Notes under the pieces: generated by a model | What the model saw: the letters and a program-made list of their open reading frames with translations, nothing else | Databases searched by the model: none | Told to the model about the DNA's origin: nothing | Made by a program: the position numbers and the translations under genes | DNA from: Palaemon carinicauda | Lineage: Eukaryota > Arthropoda > Malacostraca > Decapoda > Palaemonidae | NCBI RefSeq assembly: GCF_036898095.1 | Contig: NC_090757.1 | Span: forward strand, 62,373,347-62,437,346 | Direction: 5' to 3' | Length of the DNA: 64,000 nt | Shown: piece after piece, positions 10,836 to 20,329 of the stretch | How positions within the stretch are numbered: position 1 is the first letter of the stretch | Layout: each line of letters begins with the position of its first letter

Positions 10836-11560
10836 GCTTATGCTGCATGGGATGAGGCTCATGCTGCATGGGATGAGGCTCATGCTGCATGGTATGAGGC
10901 TCATGCTGCATGGGATGAGGCTCATGCTGCAAGGGATGAGGCTCAGGCCGCATGGGTTGAGGAGGATGCCGCATAGTATGAGGCTCCTGCCTCATGGGTT
11001 GAGGAGGTTGCCGCATAGCATGAGGCTCCTGCCTCATGGGTTGAGGAGGATGCCGCATAGCATGAGGCTCCTCATAGCATGAGGCTCCTGCCTCATGGGT
11101 TGAGAAGGATGTCGCATAGCATGAGGCTCCTCATAGCATGAGGCTCCTGCCTCATGGGTTGAGGAGGATGCCGCATAGCATGAGGCTCCTCATAGCATGA
11201 GGCTCCTGCCTCATGGGTTGAGGAGGATGCCGCATAGCATGAGGCTCCTGCCTCATGGGTAGAGGAGGTTGCCGCATAGCATGAGGCTCCTGCCTCATGG
11301 GTTGAGGAGGATGTCGCATAGCATGAGGCTCCTGCCTCATGGGTTGAGGAGGATGCCGCATAGCATGAGGCTCCTCATAGCATGAGGCTCCTGCCTCATG
11401 GGTTGAGGAGGATGCCGCATAGCATGAGGCTCCTGCCTCATGGGTAGAGGAGGTTGCCGCATAGCATGAGGCTCCTGCCTCATGGGTTGAGGAGGATGCC
11501 GCATAGCATGAGGCTCCTGCTTCATGGGTTGAGGAGGTTGCCTCATAGTGCTGGAACCCG
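10836..11560. repeat. 21-bp grading into 42-bp tandem repeat in gag
   Basis: At 10,836-10,945 the unit is 21 bases (TGCTGCATGGGATGAGGCTC type). It then becomes a 42-base unit composed of two related halves (TGAGGCTCCTGCCTCATGGG and TTGAGGAGGATGCCGCATAG, plus CA). Some copies carry an extra CTCATAGCATGAGG segment. On the minus strand it encodes 14-residue repeats such as MRHPPQPMRQEPHA. Divergence between copies is low, so the array is recent or being homogenised. Confidence 0.88.
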
Positions 11561-12340
11561 GCAACTCCCGATGCGGCAACTCACGCATGAAAGCAGGAGG
11601 CGCAGCAAGAACATGCGTCTGGCAGGGTGGACTGCGCATCGGAGGTGGAGCTCTCACAGGTGGAGGGTGGGAGCAGGCAGCCGCAGTATCTGCTGAGCGC
11701 ACAACCTCGGCGGGTTGTAGGTTAACAGGCTGCATTGTCAACCTTCCAGCATGATACTCCTGTATGAAGGAGCAAGCTGAGACTGTATAGTCTGCAGCAT
11801 GGACCACTAGGGTCTATGAAAGACAACAACAAACGGAGCTACTGTCCGTTGAGACTGAGGGTCTAAAACAGCTGGTGCGGCAACAGACGGAGTTACTGCC
11901 TGTTGCGGTACCACCTTGCCTCTCTGGGAGGTGTGCAGTTGTCGTACTGCAGCAAGTCCGAACTGACCCAGTGGCAGTGGCTACACCTAGGAGTTGGACT
12001 TGCGCGGAAGGGACCGACTTGCACTTAAAAGCTGCAAGATTTGGTCCATGGTTTCTGCGAGAAACCTCTTCCGCAGACGAGGAATAAATGGGCTCTCTCG
12101 TCTTTGTGTGGGTGGGGTGATCACGTCGGCTACGTGAGTGGATACACCCGAAACCACGGAGGGAAACGTCTGTTCGTCGATCAAGGCCTGATGAACCCAT
12201 AAGTCCTTCGACATTACTTCTCCCCTGGGCTTGGGAGCTTGTAAGAGGTCCCAGACTAGGCGAACAACTGGCACGAACAGACGAACCCTCGAACGCAACA
12301 CTGTAACACTTTGCGCTTATCACTTTATCACTTTTGATTT

Positions 12341-13489
12341 TCTGTTTGCACTTATTTCACTGAACTCGAAACTTTAAGTGGTTTGTACCTGAAACACGCA
12401 ATTCTATCCTTCATTAAAAGTTAGTAATTGCGAAAACAGTATTACAATGTAACAGAAAAACATAATGAAAGATAAAGAATTCAGTGGCTGGAAAAGAGAC
12501 TAAACACTAGATCAAATAAACTACGTTTAAAATCTCTCACCGCATAAAGCCTGGGAACAAGAATAAAACTCTAGAAACGTTTACCTTCTTCCCCTAAAGA
12601 GACTAGGGAGAAGAGCAAAAACGATAACAACGTTACCCGCTTGAACGAAACGTTTATCCTCCTCTCTCTCCCTCCGTCTCTATCTCTCTCTCTCTTGACT
12701 TAGAACCTGAGAGAAGAGCCCAATTATATATATCGTTAAAACATATTATTGTTAAAGGAAAAAAACTGAAAGATTTCCCAAATAAAAAGTTCCTTTATTA
12801 GAATTAAAACCATTTAAGCTAAGAAAGAATGAACAAAACGCTAGAATCGGTTTACTCTTACTGCAACGTGAAACCGTGAATACTCTCTCTCTATCGTAAC
12901 GATAGAGCGCAAGTCGAACGTTCTGAACGTCAACAACTGCGGAGACAAAACAAAACGTTAGTTCAACTTTGAAAACAGTACGAGACTATCAAAGAAATTC
13001 TTTCAAAAACATTAAAATAGCATAAAATCTTAACAGGTAAAAACGATATGACGGGCTCAATGTTAATTAACTTCGGTTCCAAGAAAAGACCGCCTACTAT
13101 TAGGAAAGGTCGCATATAAACAAACATAAAAATTAATTTTTATAAGTTTATAATAAAAGGAAGTTAATCGAAGAGGCCTATAAAAGGCGGAGAGATATAA
13201 AATAAATCTATAACTTTGTTAAGCAAAATTAAGAAAGAGAGTCTATACTCTCTTCGACACCAACACTTCCGTCTAAGGGAAGGGTCGGCCATTTAAAAGT
13301 GAAAGAGAGTTCATACTCTCTTCGTCACCAAAATTAAATCAAATTAATTCCAAAAACTTGCTAAGCTAATGTTAAAGCTTCCTGAATAGCGAAGGCTAAA
13401 CTCTAGAGCAAATACATCACCAAATCGTGAACAATAACTCCAGAATCAACAGCGTATCCAAGTAGGTCTAGCCGGTGGCACGACAGAGG
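12341..13489 (-). other. DIRS-d 5' untranslated region
   Basis: AT-rich sequence without a supported gene matches 53,420-54,570 of DIRS-j almost end to end and more loosely 46,680-47,870 of DIRS-i. It contains a pyrimidine stretch near 12,660-12,695. Its length and position between right ITR and gag fit a long leader. Confidence 0.7.
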
Positions 13490-13660
13490 AAAAATTGAGG
13501 TGGTGTTGACAAGAAGTACTGGAGTACCTGACCACAGATGGCGCTGTTGTGTACACCCCCACCTGTATAGCGATCGCTGGCGTATCCCGACCGTAGATTT
13601 CTGTCGGGCAACAGAGTTGACAGCTACATGATCATCGGGTAAGATTAATATTGAAAAAAT
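13490..13660. repeat. DIRS-d right ITR
   Basis: This is the reverse complement of the left ITR, starting near GACAGAGGAAAAATTGAGG and ending TTAATATTGAAAAA at the LINE junction. It contains AGCGATCGCT at 13,569-13,578 and the terminal CGATGATCATG-type block also present in the ICR. Confidence 0.85.
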
Positions 13661-14402
13661 CAAGGCCTTGTATAATTTTAAAATAGTATTGCGGTCTGCC
13701 CCCCATGATGTATGGGACAATACTTTTAAAATATTCAGAGCTTCAACACATTTAGCTTTTAGCGCTTTTAGGTGAGAAACCCATGTAAGTCTACAATCAA
13801 ATATCAAACGTAAAAATTTGGTTTCCGATACACATGGGATCCGTTGACCTTTAATGTATATATCCGGGTCTGGATGTGCTCCCCAGATACGACAGAAATG
13901 TACAATAGTAGTTTTACTTGTCGAGAACTTAAATCCATTCATATCGGCCCACTGGATAATTTTGTCAATTGAGAGCTGTAGTTTTCTCTCAACCGTTGCC
14001 ATTCTGGCTCCAGCAAATGATATGAAGAGATCATCCACAAATAATGTTGAGAGAACATCCCGGGGAATTGCTGAGGATATCCCATTAATTGCTAGTGCAA
14101 AAAGGGTTACACTCAGCACACTACCCTGAGGAACTCCTTCTTCCTGGCACTTACTCTCTGATAGAGCTTCCCCAACTCTCACTTGAAAAACTCTATGTGA
14201 AAGAAATGCCTGAATAAATAGTGGCAGCTCTCCTCTCAATCCGATTTCATGAATGGTTTTAAGTATACCATATCTCCATGTGGTATCATATGCCTTTTCA
14301 AGGTCAAAAAATACTGTAACATGGTGCTGTTTGGAAGCAAAGGCTTCACAAATAGAAGACTCAAGTCGTATCAACACATCAGTCGTTGAGTGCATTTTTC
14401 GG
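13661..14402 (-). pseudogene. LINE ORF2: reverse transcriptase, N-terminal part
   Basis: This is the upstream half of the LINE split by DIRS-d. It begins at RKMHSTTDVLIRLES and runs through FFDLEKAYDTTWRYGIL (motif A), EEGVPQGSVLSVTLFAL (motif B) and STLFVDDLFISFAG (catalytic Asp pair) to ILKLYKALIFS at the DIRS junction. No stop is seen in this half, but endonuclease and the RT start are missing, so it is a 5'-truncated copy. Confidence 0.85.
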
Positions 14403-14509
14403 ACTGGAACGGCTGGAGGAGGCAAGCTTGGAGAGCTAGCTCTCGACCTTATCTCTGGCACTCTTAACCCCCTGGGACCAAGGCAAAGCCACGCTGGCTT
14501 TAGGGGACA

Positions 14510-14775
14510 GTGAGTTGCAGTAATCAATTCTTAAAAATATGTGGTGATTAATGAGTATGGCCATAGATTTTTCATCTAAGTATTTACTAATAAATGCCAT
14601 GTTTCTAATATGATAGTTACAATTTCTTACCATATTATTTATATGTTCATTCATTGTCAGTCTATCATCCATGATTACTCCAAGATTTCTGACAGATTTC
14701 TTTAGGTCAATGATCGATTGACCTATTTCAATTCTTTGGAAGCATTCGATTCTTTTTATATCTTTTTCATTTCCA
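14510..14775 (-). pseudogene. CR1-like LINE RT fragment, right-hand exon of a split copy
   Basis: The minus strand encodes GNEKDIKRIECFQRIEIGQS, then NLGVIMDDRLTMNEHINNM, then YHIRNMAFISKYLDEKS and RIDYCNSL, the C-terminal RT region of CR1/Jockey-like LINEs. It is cut on the low side by fusion to DIRS-c sequence near 14,510 and on the high side by DIRS-e. The preceding residues of the same frame (KKLKLNEDKSECIIF) reappear at 62,641-62,700. Confidence 0.8.
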
Positions 14776-15040
14776 AAAATGATATTTTCATAATAAAATA
14801 AATTTTTGAATATACTTACCCGCTGGTTATATAATGGCTAAAGTCCCTGGACGCCTCGGCAGGAAATTCAAAATCTCTTGCATAGCTTAGCGCAGATATG
14901 CCAGATGTACCCCAGCGCCCTCGCGGTACATCAGGTAGAACTATGCTCAACCAATTCAGATTTTCCATGCCCCATGGTCTCTAGAGGGGAGGAGGGTGGG
15001 TCTAAAACTTATATAACCAGCGGGTAAGTATATTCAAAAA
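14776..15040. repeat. DIRS-e left ITR, G-rich block and start of ICR
   Basis: The ITR starts GATATTTTCATAATAAAAT. The block CTCTAGAGGGGAGGAGGGTG is at 14,979-14,998. The ICR begins at about 15,018 (CCAGCGGGTAAGTATATTC) and is cut at 15,040 by DIRS-f; it resumes at 33,922 (TTTATTTTATTATGAAAATA) and ends near 33,985. Confidence 0.85.
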
Positions 15041-15093
15041 TGACAAATTCGTAGATAATTTGTATTTTTCCTAACTATACAAACCTTAGCTAT

Positions 15094-15347
15094 TGTACCA
15101 ACCGTGTGTCACACAATTGTACATAATTATTTTGTATATATTATGCTTGTATCTGCGCTCTTCCCTCGCACTAAAAGGAACCTGAATGATCATGTCTCCG
15201 GTTTTGCTCTGAACATTGTCTGTCTCTCGAACATGTTATTTCCTGTTGCCTTGAGGTTTTGTATATAAAGAAGAGTGTTCCTTAATAAATAACTCAGTTG
15301 ATTGCATCCTGCCTTTGAGTTCACAACCCTCACTCGGCACCGTCACA
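15094..15347 (+). repeat. Gypsy 5' LTR
   Basis: It starts TGTACCAACC and ends CACCGTCACA. A TATA box (TATATAAAG, 15,262-15,270) and an AATAAA signal (15,284-15,289) lie about 20 bases apart near its 3' side, marking a short R region after the promoter. Differences from the 3' LTR are at about position 11 (G/A), in AAAAGGAACC versus AAAAAGAACC, and in TTATTTCC versus TTATGTCC. Confidence 0.95.
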
Positions 15348-15348
15348 T

Positions 15349-15368
15349 TGGTGACCCCGGAAGTCGAC
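15349..15368 (+). promoter_or_regulatory. Gypsy primer-binding site
   Basis: Directly after the 5' LTR and one T comes TGGTGACCCCGGAAG, complementary to a tRNA 3' end with CCA. The first eleven or so bases fit a tRNA-Trp-type terminus; the exact primer tRNA cannot be fixed from this sequence alone. Confidence 0.7.
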
Positions 15369-15421
15369 TCGCTCCCACTGCCTTCCACCCCCACCTCCCT
15401 CGCCCCTCCATCATTGGTACC

Positions 15422-16231
15422 ATGACGGTCTCTACTACAGCAGTTGGCGCTGCGGCCGCCCCATTGAAACTTTCACCGTTCGCCAGCGGAGAGGCGTTTG
15501 CTTGGTTTCAGCGCGCAGAAGTCCAGTTTCGTATCAGGGGCGTGACTCGCCCAACCACCAAAGCGGATTATGTTCTCGCGGCGATACCCGAGGACGCCTT
15601 CCCAGAAATATCCGACTGGCTTTGTGAACAAGGAGACACCCCAATAGCGTATGACGCCCTCAAAACATACCTTCTACAGCAGTACTCGCCGTCGCCAGCC
15701 GCCCGTATAGCAAAGCTTTTTCAGCTCTCGCAACAACCGTTGGGGGACCAAAGGGCTTCGCTTGCCCTCAGGGAAATGACCAGTATCGCTCGCCTTCAAC
15801 CTGCCGCAGACGGCTCTCCTCGTGAGGTGAACCTACTTCGTGCCCTTTGGATACGCCGTTTACCCGAACCTGTACGCGCTGCCATACCCGATGTCGATAG
15901 TTTACCCATAAAGGACTTGATGACCAAAGCAGACGCCCTTATGGACAGCCACTTCAAGACCTCCATCAACGCTACCACCCCTGACGACGAGGAGGCCTAT
16001 TCAACGTCAACCGAAGCTGACATGAATGCCGTAGGACATACACGCCTACCCCGTGACGTGCCGAAGCGGCGACAAAGCCACCCACCACCCACCAATCGCT
16101 CGCGCCCCAACGAACGACTTCTACAGCCACTTACTACCTCCCATCCGCCGCAGTTTTGCTACTACCACTTCAGATTCGGGGCAACCGCGAAGAAATGTGC
16201 CAAGGATTGTCAGTGGCCAAAAAACGTGTAA
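15422..16231 (+). CDS. gag: Gypsy Gag polyprotein
   Basis: This is the structural capsid protein of the retrotransposon, 269 residues from the ATG in TACCATGACG. The frame is open upstream into the LTR, but this is its first ATG, about 75 bases downstream of the LTR end. The capsid-like part includes FASGEAFAWFQRAEVQFRIR and YDALKTYLLQQYSP, with Leu/Arg-rich helices to about residue 190. The C-terminus has a Cys/His motif, FCYYHFRFGATAKKCAKDCQ, a knuckle-like nucleic-acid-binding element. The stop TAA at 16,229 follows a slippery site, so Pol would be made as a -1 fusion. The frame is intact. Confidence 0.9.
   Translation: MTVSTTAVGAAAAPLKLSPFASGEAFAWFQRAEVQFRIRGVTRPTTKADYVLAAIPEDAFPEISDWLCEQGDTPIAYDALKTYLLQQYSPSPAARIAKLFQLSQQPLGDQRASLALREMTSIARLQPAADGSPREVNLLRALWIRRLPEPVRAAIPDVDSLPIKDLMTKADALMDSHFKTSINATTPDDEEAYSTSTEADMNAVGHTRLPRDVPKRRQSHPPPTNRSRPNERLLQPLTTSHPPQFCYYHFRFGATAKKCAKDCQWPKNV
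16219..16225 (+). promoter_or_regulatory. -1 ribosomal frameshift heptamer A AAA AAC
   Basis: The heptamer AAAAAAC is in the gag phase as A-AAA-AAC, the canonical X-XXY-YYZ form. It lies one codon before the gag stop (gtg, then taa at 16,229-16,231). Slipping back one base puts ribosomes into the frame CGT GTA AGT, which is the open pol frame. A downstream stem or pseudoknot was not established by eye. Confidence 0.85.
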
Positions 16232-19200
16232 GTAGGCCATCGCTTGTGGCGGTGGCCTCCCATGTCTCTAATCTTTTCTTTTTACAGGATGCAGGAACGG
16301 GCGTGCGATTTTTGGTAGACACGGATGCTTGTCGTTCTCTTTTGCCAAGGAAACTCTTCACGGCACGACGTAGTCTGTCTACATCTGCCGACGTCCGCTT
16401 GGTAGCTGCCAACGCATCTGCGATACCCACCTACGGTTACGAGAACCTCACATTATCGTTCGGAAACGGTAAATTCAATTGGAAGTTTCTCGTTGCTGAC
16501 GTCACAATGCCAATCCTCGGTGCGGATTTCCTCTCTCATTTCCACCTTCTGGTCGATGTCGCCCACCGACGATTGGTCAACGCAGACTCATACTTGTCGA
16601 CACCTCACCAACTCGCCCCCTCTAACCTCGCTCTCCACATCAGCGCACCCATGGATGCCTACGCCCACCTACTCACGTCGTACCCGGAAGTTTTCCGTCC
16701 AGAACTTCGCCAAACACCCACGGTTCCTGCTAAACACGGTATTTATCACCATATCAAGACGACGGGACCCTCAGTCTTCGCAAAATTCAGACGTCTGGCA
16801 CCGGAACGATTGGCAGCCGCCAAACAGACGTTCGCCGAAATGGAGGAAATGGGCCTTTGCCAAAAGGCCTCCAGCCCATGGTCGTCACCCTTACACATCG
16901 TTCTGAAGAAAGACGGCTCCCTCCGTCCGTGCGGGGATTACAGGCGCCTGAACATGCAAACAGAACTGGATCACTACCCCCTCCCAAACATTGCCGACGT
17001 GACCTCCTACCTGCACAAAGCGAAGGTTTTCTCTACGCTCGACCTCCTGAAGGGGTATTACCAGGTGCCTATGAACCCAGAAGACATCCCCAAGACCGCC
17101 ATCACCACTCCGTTTGGTACATACACCTTCAATTACTCCTGTTTTGGCCTTCGTAATGCTGGGGCAACGTTTCAACGTCTCATGGATGGCATCTTAGGGG
17201 ACCTCCCTTTCTGTGTATGTTATGTGGAAGACATACTTGTGTTCTCCTCCTCAAAAGAGGAACACCTCCGTCACCTGCGCATTGTGCTCGACCGCCTGCA
17301 ACAAAACGGCCTTGTAGTCCGGTACGACAAGTGTACCTTTGGCGCCAACGAAGTGTCGTTCTTAGGGCACCGTATCACTCCTGAAGGAGTCCATCCCCTC
17401 CCTGAGAAGGTAGCAGCCGTTCAGAACTTCCCCGCGCCCTCGACCGTCAAAGCTCTGCAGGAATTCTTGGGCATGATCAACTATTATCACCGCTTTCTGC
17501 CAGCCATTGCCGCCACTCTTGCTCCCCTCTACGCCTCCCTCAAGGGCAAGCCAAAGGACCTGAAGTGGGGTCCCCTTCAAGAAGCAGCCTTCTGCAATGC
17601 AAAGAAGGCCCTATCAACTGCTGCGGCTCTCACTTTTCCTATCCCACACGCCCATCTCCTTCTCTCCACCGATGCCAGCGACGTCGCTATTGGTGCAGTA
17701 CTCGAGCAGGTGGTCAAAGGCTCGCCCCGCCCATTGGCCTTCTTCAGCAGAAAACTGTCCAAGGCAGAATCGGGTTATTCTACCTTCGATCGAGAATTGC
17801 TGGCGGTGCACCTGGCTGTCCGTCACTTTCGCCATTTCTTAGAAGGTACGCCCTTCGTCATTCGCACAGACCACATGCCTCTGGTGCACGCCTTCACTCG
17901 ACAGTCTGACGCCTGGTCCGCCCGTCAACGCCGACATCTCTCCGCCGTGGCTGAATACAATTGCACCCTCCAATACGTCCCTGGGGAAAATGAATCCCAT
18001 TGCCGATGCCCTGTCAAGAAACACGTTGGCTGCCGTTCAACTGGGATTGGATTACAACGCCCTGGCTGAAGCCCAACGACAGGATCCAGAGTATCAAGCT
18101 TGTAGGACATCCTGCACGTCCCTCCATTGGGAAGATTTTCCCCTCGAAGACTCCAACACCACCCTCCTCTGTGACGTCAGTACTGGTAGACCGCGACCTT
18201 GGATTCCTGCTCCCATGCGCCGACAGGTGTTTGATTTCATGCACGGCCTTTCACATCCCTCGTGCCGTTCTACTGCACAGCTGCTGAAAGCAAAGTTCAT
18301 TTGGCACGGCATTTCTAAGGATGCTAAGGATTGGGTCCGCGCCTGTACTTCTTGCCAAACTTCCAAAGTACATCGACACACGGATTCAGGAGTGGGCACC
18401 TTTCCTCAACCTCAGCGTCGTTTCGCACACATTCACGTCGACGTTGTAGGTCCCCTACCCACATCACAAGGACATCGTAACCTGTTTACCGTCATCGACC
18501 GCTCCACTCGTTGGCCTGAAGCCATTCCCATGGAAACTGCAACGTCCGCCTCATGCTCATGTACATCTGCCTTACTCTCTGGATGGATTTCAAGATTCGG
18601 TATCCCTGAGCATATTACTTCTGACAGGGGAACCACTTTCACCTCTCAATTGTGGACGTCATTAGCGAATCTCCTGGGCATCACCCTACATCAGACAACG
18701 GCCTACAACCCCGCTGCCAATAGAATGGTTGAACGTTTTCATGGCACCCTCAAAGCAGCTTTGATGTCCCGCTGCAAGGATTGCAACTGGTTTACTCAGC
18801 TTCCCTGGGTCCTCCTGGGACTAAGGACCACTCCTAAAGACGCCCTCGACGTCTCGGCAGCTGAAATGGTGTATGGCGACCCGTTGGTCGTCCCTGCCGA
18901 ATTTTTTCCTTCTACAACCTCCTCCGACGATCTCCAGCGCATACATCACGTCGTGGGAAAATTTACTCCGTGCCGCCAGACTTACAAGCCCCCAGCGAAG
19001 CATCACATACCAACGGACTTGCACTCTGCAACGCACGTCTTCCTGCGCAACGACACTAGCAAGCCACCACTAACGCCCCCTTACACGGGCCCTTTCCTTG
19101 TGATCCGACGCAGTCCGAAAGCATTCCTACTAAACATTCGGGGCAAAGAAGACTGGGTCTCCATTGATCGTCTAAAACCTGCTTATCTTCTGCCAGATGA

Positions 19201-19243
19201 CCCACCTACAGTTCGCCTCTCTAGATCAGGGCGCCCTATTTAA
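16225..19243 (+). pseudogene. pol: Gypsy Pol: protease-RT-RNase H-integrase, one frameshift
   Basis: Entered by -1 frameshift from gag. Protease: FLVDTDACRSLLP near 16,311, where the usual DTG reads DTD, then ILGADFLSHF. RT: KKDGSLRPCGDYRRLN, STLDLLKGYYQVPM, CFGLRNAGATFQRLMD, and YVEDILVFS at 17,221, with Glu for the first catalytic Asp. RNase H: STDASDVAIGAVL and FDRELLAVHLA. One extra base near 17,992 shifts the frame. Integrase continues in the next frame (to 19,243) with an H2C2 finger (18,243-18,356), Asp (18,439), Asp (about 18,622), Glu (18,731) and a GPF module (TGPFLVIRR). It cannot give a full active polyprotein. Confidence 0.92.
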
Positions 19244-19261
19244 CATGTACAGTATGTCATT

Positions 19262-19275
19262 TTTAGGGGGGGAGC
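19262..19275 (+). promoter_or_regulatory. Gypsy polypurine tract
   Basis: TTTAGGGGGGGAGC immediately precedes the 3' LTR (TGTACC at 19,278). It is the expected plus-strand priming site for LTR retrotransposon cDNA. Confidence 0.85.
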
Positions 19276-19277
19276 CA

Positions 19278-19531
19278 TGTACCAACCATGTGTCACACAA
19301 TTGTACATAATTATTTTGTATATATTATGCTTGTATCTGCGCTCTTCCCTCGCACTAAAAAGAACCTGAATGATCATGTCTCCGGTTTTGCTCTGAACAT
19401 TGTCTGTCTCTCGAACATGTTATGTCCTGTTGCCTTGAGGTTTTGTATATAAAGAAGAGTGTTCCTTAATAAATAACTCAGTTGATTGCATCCTGCCTTT
19501 GAGTTCACAACCCTCACTCGGCACCGTCACA
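19278..19531 (+). repeat. Gypsy 3' LTR
   Basis: 254 bp, TGTACCAACC to CACCGTCACA, identical in length to the 5' LTR and differing at three bases. It is followed by the target duplication CTAT and the continuation of the DIRS-f ITR (TTACATGGGGTGATTACTTC). Confidence 0.95.
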
Positions 19532-19845
19532 CTATTTACATGGGGTGATTACTTCGGCGTAGCTGAATGACGAGCCATAAGAATTTTAACGATTGTTTAC
19601 TACCCCTCCGCTAGTTAGCGGGGGGTAGGGAGGGGTAGCCTGCTACCCCTCCCCCTCACACACACCGGTGAAAGGCTCACTTTACTTAGAGGTAGGACTT
19701 ATCTTGGGGGACAGGGCTGGTGGGCAAATATGTGTAAATAGCTAAGGTTTGTATAGTTAGGAAAAATACAAATTATCTACGAATGTCATTTGTTCCGTAA
19801 CTGAAATACAAACCACGCTATTTACATGGGGTGACTTAACCCTTA
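19532..19845. repeat. DIRS-f left ITR (inner part) and ICR
   Basis: The ITR resumes after the Gypsy and pairs with 33,735-33,905 (GGGTAGGGAGGGGTAGCCTG inverted at 33,770-33,795). The ICR at about 19,734-19,845 joins the complement of the left end (ATTATCTACGAATG) to that of the right end (TCATTTGTTCCGTAACTG). The CTACCCCTCCCC region can form a local hairpin. Confidence 0.8.
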
Positions 19846-20329
19846 GGAAGGGTGGTAAGTCCCGGCCATACTGGCTCTGGCTTGCCCGGGGATTCCATAT
19901 TTGAGCGAACAAGTACTCGGACAATAGGGAATCCCTGCTCCTCGCTGGCGGTTGTGAAACTGCCGCGGCCTACGTAAGGTGTGTGCGAAGGTGAAAAGTG
20001 ACTTGTCCCAGGCAGTTGCCCTGGAGTCCCTCAGAAGGAAATCCAGGCTAGGACTCTCCCAATACCACCTTGTCAGGGTATGGGGACATGACAGTATTAC
20101 ACCTAATACTAGGAACACAAGGAAGCATGGTCTACCTGCAGTGGTTTGAGGTCAGCTATGCAGAGAACCCAGGATGCTGCTTTCTCCAAGGGAGGAGAGG
20201 ATGAAGAAAAGAATAAGGGCCAGACAGATCGTTTCATTCATGCAGACTAACACCAGGTAACAATGCCCTCAACCTTCTGCTACTTGTCCATCAAGGAGCT
20301 TGAGGTTTAGACCAGCTGTTGTGAAGCCA

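Larger units (their letters stand above)
9995..12340 (-). pseudogene. DIRS-d gag region, partly duplicated and repeat-expanded
   Basis: The N-terminal part at 11,814-12,323 contains QAQGRSNVEGLMGSSGLD, a segment shared with gag of DIRS-h, i and j. A Pro/Arg/His-rich repeat region follows (10,836-11,560), then a second array. The acidic C-terminal end corresponds to 10,313-10,420, matching 45,495-45,600 of DIRS-i. A second, partial copy of the middle of gag occupies 9,995-10,310 and abuts the RT remnant. No single frame covers the gene and no ATG is obvious at its start (GTG near 12,323). Confidence 0.6.
6914..13660 (-). mobile_element. DIRS-d: DIRS-like retrotransposon with both termini
   Basis: This is a 6.75-kb element with left ITR (6,914-7,110), ICR (7,157-7,252) and right ITR (about 13,490-13,660). 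It splits the LINE exactly inside an ORF2 codon run; removing it restores the LINE frame, with only a shared GAAAAA(T) at the junction and no longer target duplication. Sense order is 5' UTR, gag with large tandem repeats, a rearranged RT-RNase H, YR. It is the same family as DIRS-j, and both carry the same RT rearrangement. It is non-autonomous. Confidence 0.88.
5441..14402 (-). mobile_element. 5'-truncated RNase H-type LINE split by DIRS-d
   Basis: LINE sequence lies at 5,441-6,913 and 13,661-14,402. A 13-bp target duplication, ACTGGAACGGCTG, flanks it (5,428-5,440 and 14,403-14,415). The 3' end carries a short (AATC)n-type tail (ATTGATTGATTGATT on the + strand). No endonuclease is present: the copy begins within the RT domain, so it was 5'-truncated on insertion. 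The RT followed by RNase H and a Cys-rich C-terminus suggests the I/R1-like group of LINEs. It landed inside DIRS-c. Confidence 0.8.
2575..14513 (-). mobile_element. DIRS-c: DIRS-like retrotransposon, interrupted and truncated
   Basis: Own sequence lies at 2,575-5,440 and 14,403-14,513; between them sits a LINE (5,441-14,402). The left end begins TGACAAATTCGTAGG, the same family end as DIRS-f at 15,041. Order on the minus strand is gag, RT, RNase H. The YR gene present in DIRS-f (20,330-21,400) is absent, with a deletion junction near 3,432. The right (5') end is missing: at about 14,510 the sequence switches to a CR1-like LINE. It is a dead, doubly deleted copy. Confidence 0.75.
15094..19531 (+). 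mobile_element. Ty3/Gypsy LTR retrotransposon, 4.4 kb
   Basis: It is a complete element with two 254-bp LTRs, a primer-binding-like site, gag, pol (protease, RT, RNase H, integrase) and a polypurine tract, and no env frame. A 4-bp target duplication CTAT flanks it (15,090-15,093 and 19,532-19,535). The LTRs differ at three positions, so insertion is recent relative to surrounding layers. Pol has two catalytic changes and one frameshift. The host site is the left ITR of DIRS-f, whose GCTATTTACATGG is restored on removal. Confidence 0.95.

Noticed and set aside
10418..11082. Several overlapping frames on both strands encoding Cys/Tyr/Leu or Met/Arg/His repeats.
   Set aside because: Tandem repeats with a period divisible by three leave all frames open. 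Only the minus-strand Pro/Gln/His phase fits gag; the others are shadows.
10560..11560. Regularly spaced repeats that could suggest a CRISPR array.
   Set aside because: The units are contiguous with no unique spacers, units are 21 or 42 bases with internal similarity, and the context is an animal retrotransposon gag region.
15302..15421. Extended start of Gypsy Gag upstream of 15,422.
   Set aside because: This part overlaps the LTR end and primer-binding site and lacks an ATG; the first ATG is at 15,422.
17577..18024. Opposite-strand frames across Gypsy pol.
   Set aside because: They are shadows of the codon structure of RT and integrase; no independent motif.
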